Assembly: GCA_964649415.1 (NCBI GenBank)
Contig: CAZYSK010000018.1
Coordinates: 1-64,000 of the forward strand
From: CAZYSK01 sp964649415
Lineage (GTDB): Bacteria; Chloroflexota; Anaerolineae; B4-G1
Length of the DNA: 64,000 nucleotides
Direction of reading: 5' to 3'
The notes beneath the pieces are model-generated. The model was not told where the DNA came from. It saw nothing but the letters and a program-made list of their open reading frames with translations, and made no database searches. The position numbers and the translations under genes are program-made. Below, in pieces: positions 57,817 to 64,000 of this stretch (position 1 is the first letter of the stretch; the number at the start of each line of letters is the position of its first letter).

Positions 57817-59286
57817 ATGAATCGGAAGTTAGCGCTCGTTTCCGTTGTGCTCGTTCTGGCCTTGGCTGCCCTGGCCTGCGGGGGCAGCGACAAGGCCACA
57901 GCGCCGCCAGCAGCGACAGAAGAACCCGTCGCCCCGCCACCGACCGCCGCTCCAACGGAAAGTGGGGAAGAACCTGAGGTAGAAACCGAGGAAGAGCTAG
58001 TCAGCTATGATACCGTCTTTCCCCTGCCAGATGATGTACAGAACTTCGTGGGTGAGGGAGGAGAGAGTCAGATCGCCTTCCAAACCCGTCTCAGCATAGA
58101 AGAGGCCATTGCGTTCTACCGCAAGGCGCTGGACGATGCAGGCCTGATCGAGTACGAAGTGCTCACCTCGATTCAGGATGACGGATTCAGCCTGGTCTTT
58201 GCCAGCTGGCCCAGTGGTGAAGAAGTCGTCGTCCAGGGCGTGGACTTCGACGACAGCATCAACATCAGCATCCGCCTGGAAGAAGTGATCGAAGGGGAGA
58301 TCAACCCACCGCCACCGGACGCTGAGGTGGGCGAGGAATTGCGCAGCGAGTTCGGTGGCTACACGTGCCAGACAATCCCGGGCTACACCGTGGAAGAGGC
58401 TTTCGGTTTCGTCAGTATGGAAGCCCCCGATGCCGACCCTAGTCTCGGCCCGGCCGTATTGCTGATGGGTGGTGCTGTTGGAGAAGACGGCGGAAAGACG
58501 GCCCAGGATCTCTACGACGACTTCGTGAGCGATCTCGAAAGCGGCATTGAGGTCTCAGAGCCGGGAGAGATCACCGTCGGCGGCGCGACCGGCCTGGTGG
58601 CCGATGTCGAGGGAGCGGTCGAAGGACAGAGAATGAGCGGCAGTGCCGTCTTCGTGGCCGTCTCACCGAATCACCACTTCACCGCTCTCGCGGTTGCTCC
58701 GGCTGACCTGTGGGAAGACGATCTGGCTCCGCTCTTCGAAGTGGTGGTTGCCTCCATCACCTTCTTCGAGCCCGGTGATGCATTCGATCTGGAGGATATG
58801 GAAAGCGAGGCGGGAGTGGCCGTCGAAGACGAGGAGAGCCTGATCAACCAATGGGCCACCTCGGCCATTGCCAGCTCCGAATACAACAACCCTGACTGGG
58901 CCGCAAGCCAGGCCACCGGCGCGCCCGATACCGCCGAGTGCGGTGACTATCAGACCGCCTGGGCTTCCTTGACGTCGGATGGCGTGGACTGGCTGGAACT
59001 TGGTTACGATTTCCCCATAGTGCCTGTTCAGATAGACGTCTATGAGAGCCACTCGCCGGGGTTCATCGTGCGCGTGGAAGTCGTGGACGAAGAGGGCTAC
59101 TACCATACGGTTTGGGAGGGAAAGCCGTCGCCTGTCGAAAAGTGTCCGCGCATCTTCTCCATCCCTGTCATCGGGGTGGATGTCCCGGTGGTGGGAGTGC
59201 GCATCCACCTGGATCAGCGTGCGGGCGGCAATTGGGACGAGATTGACGCTGTCGAGTTGATAGGGGCTGAGGAGGGCAGGAGGTGA
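57817..59286 (+). CDS. Extracytoplasmic lipoprotein with a discoidin-like domain (paralogue B)
   Basis: 489 residues. Lipobox LAALAC after MNRKLALVSVVLVL, followed by a Pro/Glu-rich linker. It has an N-terminal domain (about 70-165; LPDDVQNFVGEGGESQIAFQ) not found in paralogue A, then the shared region (FGFVSMEAPDADPSLGPAV; about 180-320) and the discoidin-like module (QWATSAIASSEYNNPDWAAS). AAGGGAGG precedes the ATG. It arose by duplication of, or with, the preceding gene with exchange of end domains. Confidence 0.82.
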   Translation: MNRKLALVSVVLVLALAALACGGSDKATAPPAATEEPVAPPPTAAPTESGEEPEVETEEELVSYDTVFPLPDDVQNFVGEGGESQIAFQTRLSIEEAIAFYRKALDDAGLIEYEVLTSIQDDGFSLVFASWPSGEEVVVQGVDFDDSINISIRLEEVIEGEINPPPPDAEVGEELRSEFGGYTCQTIPGYTVEEAFGFVSMEAPDADPSLGPAVLLMGGAVGEDGGKTAQDLYDDFVSDLESGIEVSEPGEITVGGATGLVADVEGAVEGQRMSGSAVFVAVSPNHHFTALAVAPADLWEDDLAPLFEVVVASITFFEPGDAFDLEDMESEAGVAVEDEESLINQWATSAIASSEYNNPDWAASQATGAPDTAECGDYQTAWASLTSDGVDWLELGYDFPIVPVQIDVYESHSPGFIVRVEVVDEEGYYHTVWEGKPSPVEKCPRIFSIPVIGVDVPVVGVRIHLDQRAGGNWDEIDAVELIGAEEGRR

Positions 59287-59363
59287 TACGATGACGAGTG
59301 TCTGAAAGCAGAGCTCCATTCGTGATACGCAACACGTGCAATAGACGAGATAGGAGAATGAAA

Positions 59364-60050
59364 ATGGACATCGGAAGATCATTTACATACGTTGCGGAGG
59401 ATCAGGATTGGATCAAGAAGGTTCTGCTCGGCGGTGCTATCACCTTGATCCCTATCGTCGGACAGGTCTTCGCCCTTGGCTACATGATAAAAACGCTGAA
59501 GAACGTCGTCGCCGGAGAAGAGACCCCGCTGCCAGAGATCGGCGACTTTGGCGGCAAGCTGGTCGAGGGGTTGAAGGGAGGAGTGATCGCACTCGTCTAC
59601 GGCTTGCCTCTCATTCTCTTTGGCGCGTGCTCGCAGACTGGCAGCTTGGCCCCGCTTGTGGCCGAGAACGTTGACCCCGACATCGTTGAGACTCTGACCT
59701 CCGTATCCATCGGGGTGAGCGCCTGCTGCGGCTGTCTCTTGCTGCTCTACGTCATCCTGATGGGCTTGGTGCTCCCCTTTGCGCTGGGCAAATACGCCGA
59801 GACCGGGCAGATGGGCGCTGCATTCAAACTGAGTGATATCTTCAACATGCTCAAGAGCAGTATTGGCCCGGCGCTCATCGTGCTGTTGGTGGGAGGACTG
59901 ACGGTCTTTGTGGCCGAGCTCGTGGGCCTGATTGCGTGCGGCATCGGCTTGTTCTTCGCGTTGTTCTACGCTCAACTGGTGATGGCCTTTCTCTACGGAT
60001 CGCTCTACCGCCGGGCCAGGGGCCTCACGCTACAGCCAGAACAGCCCTAA
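59364..60050 (+). CDS. DUF4013-like membrane protein
   Basis: 228 residues, about five hydrophobic segments. Start MDIGRSFTYVAEDQDWIKK with GGAITLIPIVGQVFALGYM matches the DUF4013 pattern. I chose the second ATG (59364), which has AGGAGA at proper spacing; the first is at 59358. A CCGCLLLLYV segment is in the middle. Function unknown; its place after the lipoproteins suggests envelope work. Confidence 0.82.
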   Translation: MDIGRSFTYVAEDQDWIKKVLLGGAITLIPIVGQVFALGYMIKTLKNVVAGEETPLPEIGDFGGKLVEGLKGGVIALVYGLPLILFGACSQTGSLAPLVAENVDPDIVETLTSVSIGVSACCGCLLLLYVILMGLVLPFALGKYAETGQMGAAFKLSDIFNMLKSSIGPALIVLLVGGLTVFVAELVGLIACGIGLFFALFYAQLVMAFLYGSLYRRARGLTLQPEQP

Positions 60051-60176
60051 GCGGATAGACCTTCACTCGAACTGGCAGGCGTCAATGAGTGGAAACCTCG
60101 GATCGGCAGGGTGAACGGATCAGTTTGCCAAGAATCCGCCAACCCTGCCCATCCGTGTTCTATGAGGCGAAATACC

Positions 60177-62942
60177 ATGAAAACCAAACAAATGGCTATA
60201 GCCTTTACCCTCGGCTCGGGGCTGCCCCTGGCCTGGTTGCTGGCGATCGTGCTCGTGCCGCTGGCCGCAGTGACGGCGCTGGCGGCAGGGCTGAACGCGG
60301 CCCAGGCCACGCCCCCGGAGCCTTACCTGGTCGAAGACATCAATCTCTGGACTCAGGACTCGGATCCGGATGAACTGATAGACGTGAACGGCACGCTCTT
60401 CTTCGTCGCAGACGATGGCGACCACGGGGAGGAATTGTGGAAGAGCGATGGCACAAAAGCGGGTACAGTGCTGGTCAAAGACATCTGGCCGGGGAGTGAC
60501 GGTTCGGAACCAGACGCTCTGACCGCTATGGACGGCACGCTCTATTTCCGGGCCGACAATGGCGTCAGCGGCATCGAGCTGTGGAAGAGCGACGGCACGG
60601 AGGCTGGCACGGTGCTGGTCAAGGACATCTACCCGTGGAGCAATGGTTCGGACCCGGAACAGCTGACCGTCGTGGACGGCACACTCTTCTTCAAGGCCAA
60701 CGATGGCAACAGCGGCTTTGAGCTATGGAAGAGCGACGGCACCAGGAGCGGTACGGTGCGGGTCAAGGATATCTGTAATGGGACGTGCGGCTCGTATATG
60801 AGCAATCTAACCGCCGTGAGCGACACGCTTTTCTTCCAGGCCAACGATGGCAGCAGCGGGTCTGAGCTGTGGAAGAGCGATGGCACCAGGAGCGGCACGG
60901 TGCGGGTCCGCGACATCTACACCGGGAGTGGTAGTTCGAACCCGTACGGCCTGACCGCCGTGAGCGACACGCTTCTCTTCCGCGCCAACGATGGCAGCAG
61001 CGGTCGCGAGCTGTGGAAGAGTGACGGCACGGAGGGAGGCACGGTGTTGGTCCGCGATATCTGTACCGGGACGTGCCATTCGCAGATGAACTACCTGACC
61101 GCCGTGGGTGGCACGCTCTTTTTCCAGGCCAGAGATGGCGTCAGCGGGGTCGAATTGTGGAAGAGCGACGGCACGGAGGGAGGCACGGTGCGGGTCCGCG
61201 ATATCTACACCGGGAGTAGCGGCTCGAGCCCGTCCTATCTGGCCGTCGTGAATCGCGTGCTCTTTTTCCGCGCCACCGATGGTGTCGGCGGGGCCGAGTT
61301 GTGGAAGAGCGACGGCACGGAGGGAGGCACGGTGCGGGTCCGCGACATCTACGCCGGGAGTAGCGGCTCGTATCCGAGCTATCTGGTCGCCGTGAACGGC
61401 GCGCTCTTCTTCAAGGCCAACGATGGCGTTAGCGGGGCTGAGTTGTGGAAGAGCGATGGCACGAAGGGAGGCACGGTGCGGGTCAGGGATATCCGCGTCG
61501 GAAGCGATGGGTCGAACTTGAGGTATCTGACCGATGTGAGCGGCACGCTCTTTTTCCAGGCCGACGATGGTCCCAGCGGGGCCGAGTTGTACAAGAGCGA
61601 CGGCACGGAGGGAGGCACGCTGCGGCTCAGAGATATCTGTACCAGGACTTGCGACTCGTCTCCGAACTGTCTGACTGCTGTGGACGGCGCGCTCTTTTTC
61701 AGCGCCGACGATGGCGACCACGGTACGGAGTTGTGGAAGAGCGACGGCACGGAGGGAGGCACGGTGCGGGTCAGGGATATCTGTACCGGGACGTGCAGTT
61801 CGTATGTGGGCGATCTGTCCGCCGTGGACGGCGCGCTCTTTTTCAGCGCCGACGATGGCGTCAGCGGCTACGAGCTGTGGAAGAGCGACGGCACGGAGGG
61901 AGGCACGACGCAGGTCAGGGATATCTGTACCGGGACGTGCGGTTCGTATGTGGGCGATCTGGCCGCCGTGGACGGCACACTCTTCTTCCAAGCCAACGAT
62001 GGCGACCACGGTAAGGAGCTGTGGAAGAGCGACGGCACCAGGGACGGCACGGTGCAGGTCAAGGATATCTGTACTGGAACGTGCAGCTCGTATCCGGGCT
62101 ATCTGACCGACGTAGCTGGTACTCTCTTCTTTGGGGCCACCGATGGTGTCGGCGGCTACGAGCTATGGAAGAGCGACGGCACGGAGGGAGGTACGGTGTT
62201 GGTCCGCGATATCTGTACCGGGACGTGTGACTCCTATCTGAACTATCTGACCGTCGTGGACGGCACGCTCTTCTTCCAGGCCAACGATGGTGTCAGTGGG
62301 TCTGAGCTGTGGAAGAGCGACGGCACGCGGGGAGGCACGATGCGGGTCAAGGATATCTATACCGGGACGTTCGGCTCGTATGCGAGCGATCTGATCGCCG
62401 TAAGCGACATGCTCTTTTTCAGCGCTAACGATGGCAGCAACGGCTCTGAGCTGTGGAGGAGCGACGGCACCAGGGACGGCACGGTGCAGGTCAGGGATAT
62501 CTGTACCGGGACGTGCAGCTCGTCTCCGGACTGTCTGACCGACGTAGATGGCACTCTCTTCTTTGCGGCCTCCGATGGTGTCGGCGGCTACGAGTTGTGG
62601 AAGAGCGACGGCACGGAGGGAGGCACGGTGCGGGTCAGAGATATCTACACCGGGAGTAGCAGTTCGTCTCTGGAGTATCTGACTGCCATGAACGGCATGC
62701 TCTTCTTCCAGGCCACCGACGGCGTCAGCGGGGCCGAGTTGTGGACCAGTGACGGCACGGAGGGAGGCACGGTGCAGGTCAGTGACATCTACACCGGGAG
62801 TAGCGATTCGTCTCCGGAGGATCTGACCGGTGTGGACGGCACGCTTTTCTTTGCCGCCGGCGATGGGCTGCATGGAACGGAGCTGTGGGCTGTGCCGCTA
62901 AGGTACCATGTCTACTTACCGCTTGTCGTGAAGAATCACTAA
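60177..62942 (+). CDS. Secreted protein with 18 ELWKSDGT repeats and a YLPLVVKNH tail
   Basis: 921 residues. A signal-like hydrophobic N-terminus (LPLAWLLAIVLVPLAAVTAL) is followed by 18 copies of a ~47-residue unit with the core GTLFFxAxDGxxGxELWKSDG and GTVxVRDI. Such units fold as beta-propeller-like blades in other bacterial surface proteins. The last residues RYHVYLPLVVKNH match a C-terminal motif common in secreted Chloroflexota proteins. DNA copies are very similar to each other. I chose ATG 60177 with GAGGCG upstream. No catalytic residues recognised. Confidence 0.88.
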   Translation: MKTKQMAIAFTLGSGLPLAWLLAIVLVPLAAVTALAAGLNAAQATPPEPYLVEDINLWTQDSDPDELIDVNGTLFFVADDGDHGEELWKSDGTKAGTVLVKDIWPGSDGSEPDALTAMDGTLYFRADNGVSGIELWKSDGTEAGTVLVKDIYPWSNGSDPEQLTVVDGTLFFKANDGNSGFELWKSDGTRSGTVRVKDICNGTCGSYMSNLTAVSDTLFFQANDGSSGSELWKSDGTRSGTVRVRDIYTGSGSSNPYGLTAVSDTLLFRANDGSSGRELWKSDGTEGGTVLVRDICTGTCHSQMNYLTAVGGTLFFQARDGVSGVELWKSDGTEGGTVRVRDIYTGSSGSSPSYLAVVNRVLFFRATDGVGGAELWKSDGTEGGTVRVRDIYAGSSGSYPSYLVAVNGALFFKANDGVSGAELWKSDGTKGGTVRVRDIRVGSDGSNLRYLTDVSGTLFFQADDGPSGAELYKSDGTEGGTLRLRDICTRTCDSSPNCLTAVDGALFFSADDGDHGTELWKSDGTEGGTVRVRDICTGTCSSYVGDLSAVDGALFFSADDGVSGYELWKSDGTEGGTTQVRDICTGTCGSYVGDLAAVDGTLFFQANDGDHGKELWKSDGTRDGTVQVKDICTGTCSSYPGYLTDVAGTLFFGATDGVGGYELWKSDGTEGGTVLVRDICTGTCDSYLNYLTVVDGTLFFQANDGVSGSELWKSDGTRGGTMRVKDIYTGTFGSYASDLIAVSDMLFFSANDGSNGSELWRSDGTRDGTVQVRDICTGTCSSSPDCLTDVDGTLFFAASDGVGGYELWKSDGTEGGTVRVRDIYTGSSSSSLEYLTAMNGMLFFQATDGVSGAELWTSDGTEGGTVQVSDIYTGSSDSSPEDLTGVDGTLFFAAGDGLHGTELWAVPLRYHVYLPLVVKNH

Positions 62943-62952
62943 TAACCGGAGG

Positions 62953-62991
62953 AGCCCCTTTGGGTCTCAGAAAACCCAAAGGGGCTTTCTG
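62953..62991 (+). terminator. Terminator after the 18-repeat protein gene
   Basis: AGCCCCTTTGGGT (62953-62965) pairs perfectly with ACCCAAAGGGGCT (62974-62986), followed by TTTCT. Confidence 0.8.
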
Positions 62992-63117
62992 TAGCGAAAT
63001 GGATAGGAGGTGGGGTGGCGGCTTCTGTACAGCGGAAGCGGTGTTCTCCGCCGGGTCCAGGGCGACGAAGTCGCGCAGGCAGGACAAGTTGACTGTCCGG
63101 GTTGCCCGAAACGTCAC

Positions 63118-63146
63118 TTCTGAAAACGACGATTTTGTGCTATCAT
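63118..63146 (+). promoter_or_regulatory. Promoter of the truncated TPR gene
   Basis: TTCTGA (63118-63123), 17 bp, TATCAT (63141-63146) with an extended TGC ahead of the -10. A TGACGTCA palindrome follows at 63171-63178. Confidence 0.5.
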
Positions 63147-63216
63147 GCCGTCTATCCGGCGCTCGATTGATGACGTCACTTGCTCAGACCCTGAGGGCGG
63201 GATCAAGGACGAGGAC

Positions 63217-64000
63217 ATGTCAACCAACGCTCCAACCCCACTGCAGGAAGACACAGAGGCATTGCTGCGCGAGGGCATCTCCGCCGCAAAATCAGGGCAG
63301 CGGGACCGCGCTCGCGAGATGCTGACACACGTCGTGGAGCAGGACGAGGAGAACGCCCTGGCGTGGCTGTGGCTGAGCGGCATGGTGGACAGCCTGGAGG
63401 ATCGGGAGGTGTGCCTGGAGAACGTCCTGGCGCTTGATCCCGACAATGATGTCGCCCGCAGGGGGTTGGCTGTCTTGCGCCGGCAGAGGCTGGACCGATC
63501 GCTGCGCGAGGGCATCTCCGCTGCAAAATCGGGGCAACGCGACCGCGCTTGCGAGCTTTTTACACGCGTCGTGGAACAGGATGAGGAGAACGTCCAGGCT
63601 TGGCTGTGGCTGAGCGGCGTGGTGGATGGCCTGGACGAGCGAGAGACCTGCCTGGAAAACGTGCTGGCGCTCGACCCCGCCAACGAGGCAGCACAGAGGG
63701 GATTGTCCATTGTGCGGGTGCAGAAGCAGAGCCGGACACCATTCTCTACTGAAGCGGCAACAGGGGATGGCGCACCTGCTTCGCCGCCGGATGCCGCGCC
63801 ATCAGAATTGCGCTCTTATACGAGTGATAGCTCCTCACATCTCTCCACTGAAGCGCCCAATCGCCCGCCGGCCCTCGTGGAATCGGAGACACTGCCCGCC
63901 TCGTCCCCTTCTGATGCGGACAGCTATTCCGCAGCCGACCCGGCGACAGACCGGCTGTTCCCTGAGTCCCCTGTGGCAGTGCCGGCTCTCTTCCCTGCCT
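63217..64000 (+). CDS. TPR-type repeat protein, 3' end beyond the window
   Basis: Open from the ATG at 63217 to the window edge (261 codons, no stop). Two closely similar repeats occupy residues about 10-155 (LREGISAAKSGQRDRARE, VVEQDEENALAWLWLSGMVD, CLENVLALDPDNDVARRGL), the TPR-like layout of many Chloroflexota proteins. From about 160 on it is Ser/Pro/Ala-rich and disordered-looking. The frame on the other strand across the same repeats is a shadow. The full protein may carry further domains. Confidence 0.8.
   Translation, partial: MSTNAPTPLQEDTEALLREGISAAKSGQRDRAREMLTHVVEQDEENALAWLWLSGMVDSLEDREVCLENVLALDPDNDVARRGLAVLRRQRLDRSLREGISAAKSGQRDRACELFTRVVEQDEENVQAWLWLSGVVDGLDERETCLENVLALDPANEAAQRGLSIVRVQKQSRTPFSTEAATGDGAPASPPDAAPSELRSYTSDSSSHLSTEAPNRPPALVESETLPASSPSDADSYSAADPATDRLFPESPVAVPALFPA

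Noticed and set aside
60807..62009. 400-codon minus-strand frame with regular repeats
   Set aside because: Mirror of the ELWKSDGT repeats on the plus strand.
63114..63710. 198-codon minus-strand frame at the end of the window
   Set aside because: The plus strand has a TPR gene with good codon usage and a start signal that runs off the window; the minus frame is its shadow.
1..64000. tRNA or rRNA genes, integrase, insertion-sequence transposase or prophage genes
   Set aside because: I looked for these on both strands and saw none that I could support.

Overview
The window is about 64 kb of GC-rich (my estimate ~64%) bacterial chromosome, most likely from an uncultured Chloroflexota of the Anaerolineae/Caldilineae type. 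This is inferred from a giant 7TM-PAS-GAF sensor kinase, a BTAD-AAA-TPR regulator, secreted proteins with PT-rich linkers, a C-terminal YLPLVVKNH tail, a small protein of a kind I associate with this phylum, and many dispersed palindromic and short-period repeats. A 100-N scaffold gap (31711-31810) lies next to a repeat array, so this is a draft assembly.

Layout. 1-8.6 kb: a gene tail, a histidine kinase, an SLC13/RCK permease, YqhQ/DUF1385, then a three-gene operon of two unknown proteins plus an HNH nuclease. 8.6-13.9 kb (minus): a phosphonate-type ABC transporter (phnD-phnC-phnE) continuing into two glycosyltransferases. 14-18.8 kb: threonine synthase, then a PadR-controlled ECF transporter (A-A, S, T). 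19-21.9 kb: an EF-G paralogue and a Phd/PIN toxin-antitoxin pair. 21.9-26.8 kb: a complete diversity-generating retroelement (DGR). 26.8-33.2 kb: sulfatase, anaerobic sulfatase-maturating enzyme, queuosine-precursor transporter, era, the gap, and a CBS-less IMP dehydrogenase. 33.2-36.5 kb: secreted and anchored surface proteins. 36.5-44.8 kb (minus): nusA-ylxR-infB-rbfA-nrnA-truB-ribF. 45-51.3 kb: a double-XRE regulator, a TPR protein, pheS-pheT behind a T-box leader, and a TrmH-type methyltransferase. 51.3-64 kb: LysM lipoprotein, BTAD regulator, two paralogous lipoproteins, a DUF4013 protein, an 18-repeat secreted protein and a truncated TPR protein.

The main discovery is the DGR. A 110-bp variable repeat (24668-24777) closes a gene encoding a KAP-family P-loop NTPase fused to a formylglycine-generating-enzyme-like (C-type-lectin fold) domain. 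A template repeat (26492-26601) lies downstream of a reverse transcriptase and an Avd-like protein. The two copies differ at 12 positions and all 12 are adenines in the template, the signature of adenine-specific mutagenic retrohoming. The target looks like an NTPase with a hypervariable sensor, plausibly a conflict or recognition system. Its promoter lies at the end of a 201-bp tandem array, and a 37-bp core of that array recurs exactly, inverted, beside the assembly gap.
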